A stretch of DNA of 64,000 nt from Pyropia yezoensis (Eukaryota > Rhodophyta > Bangiophyceae > Bangiales > Bangiaceae), in NCBI GenBank assembly GCA_009829735.1, contig CM020620.1:11777420-11841419 (forward strand), in the 5' to 3' direction. Below are positions 29,501 to 38,164 of this stretch, one piece after another (the stretch's first letter is position 1; each line of letters begins with the position of its first letter). The notes below the pieces were generated by a model. It was not told the origin of the DNA and searched no databases. It was given only the letters and a program-made list of their open reading frames with translations. Position numbers and translations under genes: made by a program.

Positions 29501-30745
29501 TGCCCCAATGGTACCCAGGGCTCCGCCTGTCCACATGACGTCATGCTTTCTTAACATCCGTCGTACCCCTTCGGCTACGGAAGGGGGAAGGTGGTCGAGG
29601 TCAGCCTCGGCCAGTGCCTTCAATGCTTCTTGGTCCTTCGGCGGAATATCCGCCGGTAATGATGGTCGACTAGGCTTCCCGTCATCGGGTTGCTGTTGCT
29701 CGGTGGTCTCGGCGACCGCCAGCACCTCAAGTGGGTCCACTTGACCTTCCTTGTCAGGGGTAAGGATATCTCCTTCGTAGAGCTCGGCAATCCCGAGGAT
29801 AGTTCCCTTCGGGAGGGTGACTGCCTTACGGCGATAGTTCGCCATCACTAGGAGGGACGACCCTCCTGATGGGAGGTCTATGAGACCGTTGGCCATGGTC
29901 AACCCATGGCGCTTGTACGTCCGCAAGTTGGACTTGACTCTGCAGATGCCTGCGAGGACACAGTTAACCGGGAGGACTGTCTCCGACAACGGCTCAAAGC
30001 GAGTTCGCTTGGCCAACCGAAGTGTCTTCGGCTCGACACTTGCGTACACCTCAGCCACGTTAACGTGGCTCCCTTGTAGCGTCAGGTCCCTGACGATAGC
30101 CGTGTGTCCTCGCTTCGTCCCGTCGGCTTCTTGAAGCTCGACGGTCCTCCGGCCTGGCCGGATTGCATCAACGTGAACGTTGATGAAGGTGCACCCCAGT
30201 ATGCAGGGCACCGATATGGTCTCACACACCAGGAAGTCGACTTCCGTGGTGAGTTCCCCGATGGTCACCCGCAGCGACATCGCTGCGGTCGTACGAATGA
30301 GGCGACCATTCGCGTCCTTGATGGTGGGTCCCCGAGTCACTCTGACTCGCGGAAGCCACTTGTCCGGGAGGGTATCCTTCCGGATAAGGTTGGGTCCAGC
30401 CCCTGTGTCCAGTACAGGGTAGTACGATCGTGTCGACTGGGGGTCAACCCCCAGTGTGGCTGATACCTTGAAGTTCTCCAAGGTGAACAGCACGTGGCCT
30501 ACACCGATATCCGGTGTAGCTCGGGCATCCTGAACAGGGCCCTTGTCTGGTTCCATGTGACGGGGCTTCCCGTCCTCTCCTCCCAACCTTGGAGGTTGGT
30601 CATCAATCCCCTGACGCCGTGTCGTCCGGGCCGGAAGGTGTACCCGGGGGTTGATGCGGCGTCGGCTCAACCGCGCTCTCCGTGGGGCTTTCCCCGCGGT
30701 ACTCCGGGGTGGCTTGCTTGGGTTACCCCAGCGCCCCCCGGTCAT
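26579..30745 (-). CDS. pol: El-3 Pol: protease-RT-RNase H-integrase-chromodomain, intact
   Basis: 1,388 aa from ATG 30745. A basic N-terminus precedes the retropepsin, whose active site is 'VLDTGAGPNLI' (D-T-G at 113-115), followed by 'CILGCTFINVHVDAI'. RT: 'FCIDYRRLN' (480-488), 'RMPFGLSNAPATF' (549-561), 'YLDD' (580-583). RNase H: 'FVIDVDACDTQVG' (from ~728), 'ERECLGVIW', 'RSDHEPL'. Integrase: zinc site around 970-1004 ('HPGG...CHPC'), then D1033, D1093 and E1129 (35 residues between the last two). The C-terminus (~1340-1388) is a chromodomain-like module ('YVKVMWVGYDSPTWEQ') ending in a run of Arg. The start is 8 bp past the gag stop in another frame, so translation needs frameshifting, reinitiation or a separate mRNA. 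Confidence 0.95.
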   Translation of the reverse strand: MTGGRWGNPSKPPRSTAGKAPRRARLSRRRINPRVHLPARTTRRQGIDDQPPRLGGEDGKPRHMEPDKGPVQDARATPDIGVGHVLFTLENFKVSATLGVDPQSTRSYYPVLDTGAGPNLIRKDTLPDKWLPRVRVTRGPTIKDANGRLIRTTAAMSLRVTIGELTTEVDFLVCETISVPCILGCTFINVHVDAIRPGRRTVELQEADGTKRGHTAIVRDLTLQGSHVNVAEVYASVEPKTLRLAKRTRFEPLSETVLPVNCVLAGICRVKSNLRTYKRHGLTMANGLIDLPSGGSSLLVMANYRRKAVTLPKGTILGIAELYEGDILTPDKEGQVDPLEVLAVAETTEQQQPDDGKPSRPSLPADIPPKDQEALKALAEADLDHLPPSVAEGVRRMLRKHDVMWTGGALGTIGATQHRIDLVPGARPARSQPHRAGPMQREIVDGEEKKMSEAKVIRPSMSEWGAPVVIVPKKDQTPRFCIDYRRLNLVTKKDSYPLPRMDECIDSLGEATVFTTIDCNAGYWQIPVADEDIPKTAFVCHSGVYEFLRMPFGLSNAPATFQRAIDIILSGVKWRNCLVYLDDVIVFSRNMDDHVQHVDEVLTLLRNAGVTLRLKKCAFFQQTVEYLGHQITPGKLEVLEANTRALRDARFPNTQTQLKSFLGMCNVYRRFVKDFARIAKPLTVLTSSTLPKVLQPPSPSEEEAFESLKRALLSPPVLALPHRRGTFVIDVDACDTQVGCTLLQGETLIGTDNVIPDLRPVGYFSRTLNPAERNYSATERECLGVIWAVQLLRPYLEGSRFIVRSDHEPLRWLLNLGDKDSDSHGRLARWRLKMAEHDYRTVYKAGSTHHLGDALSRLDTPSGDTRPVDEDIPVVPVCMVGNATQGMVDHTMAHRACPLTLADFREAQANDDDCRRHRANLLAGTAGIFSENEDGLIYRRAPADGRHQVVDPVSLRQAVMEREHENPTAGHPGGSRMFAAMRRFFYWPAMAVDVVDHVRGCHPCARNRMSLHRQASAMKLFPPDGPNEQVAIDILGPLPVTEEGNRYILVMSDRFTKLSRAAAIPNDTACTIMNAVVDHWISAYGVMKQLLSDNGANLTSAFCTKVLGMFGIEPRRASDYHPQTNGQVERFNRTIVKMLQCYVAEHTNTWDRLLSVLTLAYNARPHRSTNIPPLEWVMPLGVGNLTLPPGRCTRYDTPKGRPAERIHLAWLAKLSWMIPKLKGALDRTQLRYKKNFDARLRVRNATLITGDWVYIRHQKFRGNKLMQPVKGPYQILHRDDHSVILHSDTEIQRISVNDVTPAPKPEQPQPVPAGLLHEALTTHRSDDPVGPDGIPYQVESVVGHTDPDLPGPWYVKVMWVGYDSPTWEQAANIPRQLLMPYMRRRRLL

Positions 30746-30753
30746 CCTTCCTC

Positions 30754-32937
30754 TTACTCGTTTCCCGCCCTTGGTAGGGTGCTGTCCGCCGGGACATCCG
30801 GCTGAGGAGGTGCCTCCTCGACGGCCAGTACTCCCCCTGGAGCTGGCTGCCTACCCGGTGCGGGTCCGGGTGCTCTGGCGGGATACCCCCCGGTGGATGC
30901 CTTGCGTTGCGCCGCTGCCCGCCGAGACTCCTCTAGGATGAGTGGGCAGGAAGACACCCAGTGCTGGGGATCCCCACACAACATACATCCGGACGTGCCG
31001 GTCCCTCCTTGAGTTCGCATCGGGGTAGCCCCGTAGCTGCGTTTGCCTCCCTCGGGCGCCCGAGTGCCTGCTCCCTGGTAGGCCTTGGGTCCTTGGGTCA
31101 ACCGGAACATGGACTCCCCCAACCGGTTGGGTCGGCCCGCAATCTGCGGAGGTGCCTCCGTACGTACTGCCCATGTAGGCAGGGGCTGGTTGGGGTTACC
31201 CGTAACCGGGGCATACCCCGTCGTCCGCACATACGGGACGCGCCGTCCCGCTCCCTCGTTGACCTGGAACTGGGTCCCAGCCGGGGCGATGTACGCTACC
31301 GTACCGTGCTCATCAATCACCGGCGTCGCCGGTAGCAACAGGTGGCCCTGTTGGTCAACTAGAGGTTCATCCTCGCCCGTAGGGGTATGTTCGGTCGCCA
31401 CCAGTACTGGTGCGGCCTTACGTTCCACCTTCTCTTGCCTCGGTACCGGGGTAAGATTGAGCTTGCTCCCCTCACCCTTGGGCTTTGAGGCCAGAGCACA
31501 CTCCGGGAGTAGAACCCGGTAGGCGTCCCCTAGGGACTTGCAAATATGCATCAGTCGACTGAAGTTCGTCCGTGCCGTGTTGGCTCCCCGTGCGGATATC
31601 CGCACGTAGTTGGGTACTCCTGCGAACAGGATGGCCCGTAGTTCCCCTTCACCGAGGAGCTTCCCCAGCTCGTAGTCGAGCTCTTGGATCCGGCGTCCAA
31701 ACATCTCCTCATCCTCCCAGCTCTGGGCGGTGGCAGTGCGCAGGGCCCGGTAGTGGTCCTCGCACTTGTCCTCACTGAGGTTACTGCTCAGCAGCTCCTT
31801 GAGGATCCCACGGTAATCCATGGGGGTGGCCGCGACCCTCATTCCCGGCATCGGGGATGCCTGGCGAAGGATGCCTCGCACCCGTTCATCAACAAAGAAC
31901 GGGAGGATCTCCAGGGCCAGCCCCTCGTTAACGAGGGCCTTGTCCGCGGCTGCCTTGAAGCTAGTCAAGAAGCCGATGACTGCCAACGGGCGTCCGTTCG
32001 GCCCTCCGAACATAGGGACTCCCTTCATAAGGGTCTGCATAGAGCGAATCGCTCGGTGCGACGTATTACGCATCGATTCCGATACGGTGGTAGATCGGTC
32101 CTCCAAACGATAACGTTCGGGAGTCAGTACCGACCTGAAGACTTCGTTGACGATCTCCGTGTCAGCGTCCTGGATATCCAGTCGCTTAGCCAGTTGATGA
32201 GCAAACTCATCGGACTCCATGCGCTTCAGTAGGCTCGCAGTTACCTGCGCGGTCATAGCTTCCACCACTGAAGATGGTACTTCAGGCGTCGGCACTTCGG
32301 GAACCCGAGTTGCCTGGCCTCCTTCGTCGTGGGGATACTGTGAGAGGGTACCCCCTCCGCCAATAACCGACTCTCCACCGGCGTAAGTATCCGCCGGGTC
32401 GTGTCCGCGGAGTCCGCTTCGGGTGCTCCGAGCGTATCGCTCCGTGTGGCTCCGTTCCAACTCTGCCGACGAGTCGGATCCATACCCCAATGTGTCCGGG
32501 GGTTGTCCAGGAGTAGCCACACTGGGGTTGACCCTGGTGGACTCTGAAAGTAGTCCGGCCGGTTCGCACCGTACCGGTGTGGGAGGAACACGACGGGGTC
32601 CCGTCGTGTGGCGTGTTGACATCAACACTGCCATTGCGTCCTCCGTCCGATCTTGACGGGCGTCGAGTCCGGAAAACCGGGCCTCGATGCGGGCCAATGA
32701 TGCCATCAGGGAATCCCCTGGTGAAGGAGGCGGCGGATTGAGGTCGGTCGACGACAGTTGAGGCGGGCCCCCGCCTCCCGCCGTCCGAGCCGTGCCAAAC
32801 GTCGATCCGGCACCTGAGAGCATTGGCGTCTCAATGTTGTCGATCGGGTTCCCGATCTCGGTTCCCGTAGTCACCTCCGGGGTCGGCGTCGACGCCGATC
32901 CGTCATCTTGAACGTTCCCCGTCTCTTGCGTAGACAT
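30754..32937 (-). CDS. gag: El-3 Gag, 727 aa, CCHC knuckle, intact
   Basis: The GTG at 32943 opens the frame; the ATG at 32937 is taken as the start. The N-terminal ~90 residues are Ser/Thr/Pro/Gly-rich, then a helical part with 'SLMASLARIEARFSGLDARQD', a capsid-like segment ('VIGFLTSFKAAADKALV', 'MFGRRIQELDYELGKLL') and one CCHC knuckle 'CMLCGDPQHWVSSC' (30946-30987). The tail is Pro/Ala-rich. Length and layout parallel El-2 Gag, with which it shares little direct similarity outside the knuckle and general composition. Confidence 0.9.
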   Translation of the reverse strand: MSTQETGNVQDDGSASTPTPEVTTGTEIGNPIDNIETPMLSGAGSTFGTARTAGGGGPPQLSSTDLNPPPPSPGDSLMASLARIEARFSGLDARQDRTEDAMAVLMSTRHTTGPRRVPPTPVRCEPAGLLSESTRVNPSVATPGQPPDTLGYGSDSSAELERSHTERYARSTRSGLRGHDPADTYAGGESVIGGGGTLSQYPHDEGGQATRVPEVPTPEVPSSVVEAMTAQVTASLLKRMESDEFAHQLAKRLDIQDADTEIVNEVFRSVLTPERYRLEDRSTTVSESMRNTSHRAIRSMQTLMKGVPMFGGPNGRPLAVIGFLTSFKAAADKALVNEGLALEILPFFVDERVRGILRQASPMPGMRVAATPMDYRGILKELLSSNLSEDKCEDHYRALRTATAQSWEDEEMFGRRIQELDYELGKLLGEGELRAILFAGVPNYVRISARGANTARTNFSRLMHICKSLGDAYRVLLPECALASKPKGEGSKLNLTPVPRQEKVERKAAPVLVATEHTPTGEDEPLVDQQGHLLLPATPVIDEHGTVAYIAPAGTQFQVNEGAGRRVPYVRTTGYAPVTGNPNQPLPTWAVRTEAPPQIAGRPNRLGESMFRLTQGPKAYQGAGTRAPEGGKRSYGATPMRTQGGTGTSGCMLCGDPQHWVSSCPLILEESRRAAAQRKASTGGYPARAPGPAPGRQPAPGGVLAVEEAPPQPDVPADSTLPRAGNE

Positions 32938-33143
32938 AGTCACAATCAGTCAACCGACGTAACAATCACCACGAATAAGAGAGCGAGGGGGTAGATTGGG
33001 GAGAGTAACAGTAGATCACAGTCAAAGGTGAAAACTCAACACAATCGATCAGGTCGCAACACCACGAGTACAAGAAAATGACCGGATCCCTATCCGTGTG
33101 CCAGGGCCGAAGACGGCGTCACCACAAGGGTGACGGAAACCCG
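32938..33143 (-). other. El-3 gag leader
   Basis: About 200 bp between the primer-binding site and the gag ATG, AT-richer than the coding parts, with no gene. Confidence 0.7.
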
Positions 33144-33162
33144 TCCCCTGCTGCTCCACCAA
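33144..33162 (-). other. El-3 primer-binding site
   Basis: The minus strand reads TTGGTGGAGCAGCAGGGGA right after the 5' LTR, identical to that of El-2 except for one extra T there. Confidence 0.85.
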
Positions 33163-33525
33163 TGTAGCACAATAGGGATCCGTCGCACGTCCACTCTCAG
33201 GGAACACTCACCAAGGGGAATCGGCACCAACGTCACCGGGAGGCCAAGGTTGCTGTCCTTGGAGCGCAAGCCACGAGACCAAGATGGGAGCCCAAATGGG
33301 AGGGGTTTGTTGTTCTACCTTGGCCGGCGGTGGATTCGCCACCGGCCCCCTCGTTATAAACCCTCGGAGACACTACTAACTACCCTCCACCCCAAGATGC
33401 AAGTCCCTCTGGTCATACGTAACTTATAGATACCGTGACCAGTACGGACTCTCAAATTGAAAGCCAAGGATTAGAAGTAGCCCCCCTAATATTAGGGTCA
33501 CAATACGGACAACCATATTGCTACA
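33163..33525 (-). repeat. El-3 5' LTR
   Basis: 363 bp, near-identical to 22781-23142; it differs by a one-base length change near the 3' boundary and about three substitutions. Confidence 0.95.
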
Positions 33526-33530
33526 CCAAT

Positions 33531-34628
33531 CAAAACGCTCCAACATGTCCGGAGGGCCCCCTCCCCCACGGATCATCCCTGTCAGCGGGGTAGGAACCTC
33601 CAAGATACGGGGAAGAGGGGCCCCACCGGACATCAGTGCCAACACTCATAATCTCCCCAATCTTACAATCACGCAAAATACACAATTATAATCCAAACCC
33701 TAAATGCATCCCATCCCGGATTATTTACCAAAATCCACCTCCGGTCAGGGGAAATTCTCATACACTGGGAATCCCAACGGGGGCCCCAGAACCAATGGGG
33801 ACTCGGTCCCATGTCCATAGGAGGGGACCAGTCGGAAGCCAGTAAAATCCTGGGGGGCCAAGTCGGTCCCGTCCTCCTCACTAGGAAGGTGGGCACAGGG
33901 GTACGACGCGATCTCTACGAGGTCCCCCCACGTGGAGGGCCCAGAGGGTCCCTAACCTTCCCACACCTCCGGGGGGATGCGACCCGCGACCCACACACCG
34001 GGGCAAAAATCTCCCGGGTGCGCAACGGGCGGCGAAGGCAATGCCGCTAGGCAGCAGGCCGTCCCCACCGCCGAGTGTACCCATCCCCATGGGGGGGTGG
34101 ATGACACTGGGTCAGCTCGGCCCCATGGTTTTCCTTCTTGGGGATGCAATCGTGGCCACAACCGTCGCGCTAAAGGGGGGATACGTGGGGACACCCCCTC
34201 CAAACCACCACCCGAGGGGTTGGGGACGCATCAAGAATGGGGCTCGTCTCTTCCCACGGCCCTGCCCGCACAGGGTGGGGATGTGAGGGAGCTGGCTCTC
34301 CTGGCTTAGCCGGGAGCGAGGGATGCCCACCCGTCTGGGGTGGATCCGTGAATGGGGGGGTTGCAACAGGTGCTCGCCGCGAGGGCGGCCACCGTCCCCC
34401 CCCGTCCTTCGCTGCCTCTCGCTGCCACCGGTCTGCGTGCGTCCCTCTCTTCCTCACCCTAAGGGTGGGGGTGGCATCCACGAACTTCCCCCCTTCGCCT
34501 CCTTCGGAGAGTGGCCAGTTATGGCTTCCCCGTAGGGGCCATCGGACCACAACGCCACCACGGGTGACGGCGGGGGACCCGTATCCCCGTCGGCTCCTTC
34601 CTCCCACCGTGGCCCTTCAGCCACGCGG
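33531..34628. other. Gene-free stretch between El-3 and the aORF-like fragment
   Basis: 1.1 kb. The first ~200 bp are AT-rich for this window; the rest is GC-rich with short open frames in all phases and no recognisable motif. If the fragment at 34629 is the start of an accessory ORF, its leader and LTR should lie here, but I cannot define LTR ends. Confidence 0.45.
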
Positions 34629-35326
34629 ATGCCACCCGCCGCTCCGGGAGACGTCCTGATGGACGACGCCGAGAGCGACCGGGGTGATGCCGGTCCGGCC
34701 TCGCCGGCCGAGGTACCTGTTCCCCCGCTGTCGGACTCGAAGGGGCGTGGCCCCTTCGGGGTGATATCCCCCTTCTCGAGGGAGTGGCCTTATCCACACC
34801 CTTTTCCCTGCGTGGTCACCGACCGCTGGGTTCATGTCAACCCCCGCCGTATGGCGGGCGTTTGGACGACATTTCGTCATCTCTTCCTGGACCTATATGA
34901 GGTCTCTATTGGTACTCCCACGAACTACCTTGTCCTCCGCTTTGCGGATGACTGGAAGGGGGCCCGGCAGATGGAGGAAGCTTGTGATCGCCCTTCGCTG
35001 CCGGAGGGAGCTATACCGGTCTTCGTCCTAGCTCATTATCCGGGGCCGCTTCCTTCCATTGGGGAGCTTCCGCGTGGATACTTCCTGCGCCACGCGTTGG
35101 CAGAGCATCGTCATCGCCGGCGCCATCGCATCTTTGCCTGCGCGGAGCAGCGGGAGGTTGAGGGCTTCACCCATGAGGACCGGCTGAGGTTCTACGCGGT
35201 CGTCCCCACTTGGTGGAGTGAGTACGCGGTACCTCGTGGCATGGCCGCGCGAGTTGGCAACCTTGTCGCTCTCCGGGGTAGTCGGCCTATTGCCGACGGA
35301 CCGGACTCCGCGGCCAAGGCTACCCT
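34629..35326 (+). pseudogene. Third accessory-ORF-like fragment, truncated by LTR-S
   Basis: From the ATG at 34629, 232 codons read to the first base of LTR-S at 35327, where the frame runs into the LTR. The N-terminus is acidic ('VLMDDAESDRGD'), like aORF-2 and aORF-3. The block 'VWTTFRHLF' plus 'LRFADDWKGARQMEEACDR' lines up in spacing and character with aORF-2 'VWVRLREKY' plus 'FAFLDDEEVEDVQRAKAMVDR'. The similarity is weak and judged by eye. I read it as the N-terminal part of an accessory ORF from another, mostly lost element. Confidence 0.5.
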
Positions 35327-35898
35327 TGTAGCATCCCTGGCCCCGACGTGGCGCCGACCCGGGACTGCGACCAGGAGGCACCAGGTGCCAGAACAGGCCC
35401 GCTGTGTGGTGATGGTTGGCGGCCGTGGCCCGTGCCCGACACTGGGATGCGGTGGACTACGCTACCCACACATGAGAGAGGGACTTCTGATGGGTTTTTG
35501 CATATTTGTGAGGGACTTGATTTGAGAGAATTTGAGTGTGAGATTCGTGAGTGGGAATAGAATTAGTAGTGATAGTGGCCCCCGATCTGACGAGGTTAGA
35601 CTCGGGTCGGGGCCACTCGGGGTTGGGGGGGGGCTACCTGGCCAACGTGCCGAGGCTCCCCCAGATGCACGTTAAGAGGGACAGCGAGGCGCCCTTGGCC
35701 CGCGCCCTCAGGGAAAAAGACAACTGCGCGTTTGCTTTCCTCTTCCCCGTGTGCACTACCGTGCGTATCTGTTGGCTCTGCCGACATGCACGTGAGGCAG
35801 CAGGCATACCACTCTCGTAGTTCCCCTCTCTGTGCTACCTGTCCCTTTCCCCCGAGGGATACTGACACGTGTCTGAGAGGATCGAGGCTTATACCACA
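35327..35898 (+). repeat. LTR-S, reference copy (572 bp)
   Basis: TG...CA ends: TGTAGCATCC at the start and ATACCACA at the end. The length equals that of the split reverse copy (2183-2689 plus 12066-12130). It includes a G-run near 35625 that varies by one or two bases between units. Confidence 0.9.
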
Positions 35899-35902
35899 TA
35901 TA

Positions 35903-35920
35903 TGATGGAGCAGCAGGGGA
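35903..35920 (+). other. Primer-binding site of the array unit
   Basis: TGATGGAGCAGCAGGGGA, four bases after the LTR end. It matches the El-2/El-3 site (TGGTGGAGCAGCAGGGGA) at all but one position and repeats in every unit, which orients the units as plus. Confidence 0.8.
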
Positions 35921-36107
35921 TTGGAGTGTTTGAGAAGAGACATTTGGGAGGAGCGGTTGGGTTGCTCCTGTTCTGTCCTCTTCTGTGCTTTGGGAATTAC
36001 TTGCACCCGTTCACGGGAATCCCATTCCTGGCTCCCCAACCCCTCTCTTGTGGTCTGGCGATCTTTGGACACGCAGGCGACTGCACTGTGGCTGTCAATA
36101 GACCAAC

Positions 36108-36893
36108 ATGGCTACCCTCCCTGGCACGACGGTGCCCGAAGTGGTAGACCCTGCGTCCCTTGACGCATCCCTGATCACCGTGCGGGACGGTGTCCAACCC
36201 GGCGTTGTCCTCACGGGCGAAGGAGACCAGGGCGTGACACCCGGTAGCGGACTGGAGTCTACAGGCGACCAAGTACCGTCTGCTTCGGTTCCTCCGGCTG
36301 TCCCTCCTGTGGGAGCCACCCCGGGGTCAACGGCGTTCGAGTCCGCTCGAAGCAGGCGACTCCCTACTGTCGGTGCTACTTCTAAACTTCCAGGGATACC
36401 CCCTGGTGTGTTTACTCCTGGACCTACACATGGCAGCTGGGTGTATACTCTTCTTCCTGTGGGCGCTACCAAAACCAGAGGCACCGCAGTGACTGGCTCT
36501 ACGGGTCCCGCTGGGGCCTCGACTCCTGGGACCGGTCAAGCTTTTCCTCCCCTGGCGTCCTATGGGGCGGAGAGTTCCAAGACCCGTAACCGGAGCAGCC
36601 GGCGGCGGCGGCGTCGTCGTCGTAACTCGAGCACCAGCCAGACCAGTTCCTCCAGCTTCGAGGAGGGATCTGACTGGGACGCGACCCCGGCTCCCACTCG
36701 GCGCAGGCTGGTCAAGTTTATCTTTCCTTCTCACCAAGTGGCAGCTGTAGCATCCCTGGCCCTGACGTGGCGTCGACCCGGGATGGCGACCAGGAGGCAC
36801 CAGGTGCCAGGAACCGCCCGCCGTGTGGGATGGTTGGCGGCCGTGGCCCGTGCCCGGCACTGGGATGCGGTGGACTACGCTATCCACACATGA
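36108..36893 (+). CDS. Array gag-like ORF (unit 1), 261 aa, reading into the next LTR
   Basis: The ATG lies ~190 bp after the primer-binding site, the place gag has in El-2 (100 bp) and El-3 (207 bp). Residues 1-150 are Thr/Gly/Ser/Pro/Val-rich low complexity, like the N-termini of the El-2 and El-3 Gag proteins. Next comes a run of eight Arg, a Ser/Thr-rich acidic patch ('SSSSFEEGSDWD') and a basic segment. The last ~49 residues come from the next unit's LTR. No capsid domain or CCHC knuckle is present, so this is at most an N-terminal Gag piece. I infer a deletion that removed the rest of gag, pol and the polypurine tract. The Arg-rich part could bind RNA or act as a nuclear signal, but nothing shows it is translated. 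Confidence 0.5.
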   Translation: MATLPGTTVPEVVDPASLDASLITVRDGVQPGVVLTGEGDQGVTPGSGLESTGDQVPSASVPPAVPPVGATPGSTAFESARSRRLPTVGATSKLPGIPPGVFTPGPTHGSWVYTLLPVGATKTRGTAVTGSTGPAGASTPGTGQAFPPLASYGAESSKTRNRSSRRRRRRRRNSSTSQTSSSSFEEGSDWDATPAPTRRRLVKFIFPSHQVAAVASLALTWRRPGMATRRHQVPGTARRVGWLAAVARARHWDAVDYAIHT

Positions 36894-38164
36894 GAGAGGG
36901 ACTTCTGATGGGTTTTTGCATATTTGTGTGGGACTTGATTTTGAGAGAATTTGAGTGTGAGATTCGTGAGTGGGAATAGAATTAGTAGTGATAGTGGCCC
37001 CCGATCTGACGAGGTTAGACTCGGGTCGGGGCCACTCGGGGTTGGGGGGGGGCTACCTGGCCAACGTGCCGAGGCTCCCCCAGATGCACGTTAAGAGGGA
37101 CAGCGAGGCGCCCTTGGCCCGCGCCCTCAGGGAAAAAGACAACTGCGCGTTTGCTTTCCTCTTCCCCGTGTGCACTACCGTGCGTATCTGTTGGCTCTGC
37201 CGACATGCACGTGAGGCAGCAGGAATACCACTCTCGTAGTTCCCCTCTCTGTGCTACCTGTCCCTTTCCCCCGAGGGATACTGACACGTGTCTGAGAGGA
37301 TCGAGGCTTATACCACATATATGATGGAGCAGCAGGGGATTGGAGTGTTTGAGAAGAGACATTTGGGAGGAGCGGTTGGGTTGCTCCTGTTCTGTCCTCT
37401 TCTGTGCTTTGGGAATTACTTGCACCCGTTCACGGGAATCCCATTCCTGGCTCCCCAACCCCTCTCTTGTGGTCTGGCGATCTTTGGACACGCAGGCGAC
37501 TGCACTGTGGCTGTCAATAGACCAACATGGCTACCCTCCCTGGCACGACGGTGCCCGAAGTGGTGGACCCTGCGTCCCTTGACGCATCCCTGATCACCGT
37601 GCGGGACGGTGTCCAACCCGGCGTTGTCCTCACGGGCGAAGGAGACCAGGGCGTGACACCCGGTAGCGGACTGGAGTCTACAGGCGACCAAGTACCGTCT
37701 GCTTCGGTTCCTCCGGCTGTCCCTCCTGTGGGAGCCACCCCGGGGTCAACGGCGTTCGAGTCCGCTCGAAGCAGGCGACTCCCTACTGTCGGTGCTACTT
37801 CTAAACTTCCAGGGATACCCCCTGGTGTGTTTACTCCTGGACCTACACATGGCAGCTGGGTGTATACTCTTCTTCCTGTGGGCGCTACCAAAACCAGAGG
37901 CACCGCAGTGACTGGCTCTACGGGTCCCGCTGGGGCCTCGACTCCTGGGACCGGTCAAGCTTTTCCTCCCCTGGCGTCCTATGGGGCGGAGAGTTCCAAG
38001 ACCCGTAACCGGAGCAGCCGGCGGCGGCGGCGTCGTCGTCGTAACTCGAGCACCAGCCAGACCAGTTCCTCCAGCTTCGAGGAGGGATCTGACTGGGACG
38101 CGACCCCGGCTCCCACTCGGCGCAGGCTGGTCAAGTTTATCTTTCCTTCTCACCAAGTGGCAGC
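36746..38164 (+). repeat. Array unit 2
   Basis: ORF 37527-38312 intact. It shares the TA variant (GTCAATAGACC) with unit 1 and has a private A in CAGGAATACC (about 37221-37230). Confidence 0.95.

Larger units (their letters stand above)
22781..33525 (-). mobile_element. El-3: complete, apparently intact Ty3/Gypsy element (minus) with convergent accessory ORF
   Basis: 10,745 bp. LTRs of 362 and 363 bp (22781-23142, 33163-33525) with ends TGTAGCA/TGCTACA differ at only about four positions by eye. A perfect TSD CCAAT lies at 22776-22780 and 33526-33530. A primer-binding site follows the right LTR and a polypurine tract precedes the left one. gag (32937-30754) and pol (30745-26579) on the minus strand and the accessory ORF (23730-26099) on the plus strand are all free of stops. 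It is the best candidate in the window for a recently active, autonomous copy. Confidence 0.95.
35327..36745 (+). repeat. Array unit 1 (boundary unit)
   Basis: Its LTR (35327-35898) carries many substitutions absent from the later units, as expected for an edge copy outside homogenisation. It carries TA in GTCAATAGACC (36094-36104), which puts a stop just before the ATG at 36108. Confidence 0.95.

Noticed and set aside
33690-33715. Telomere-like AAACCCTAAA motif
   Set aside because: It occurs once with no tandem repetition, so it is not a telomeric tract.
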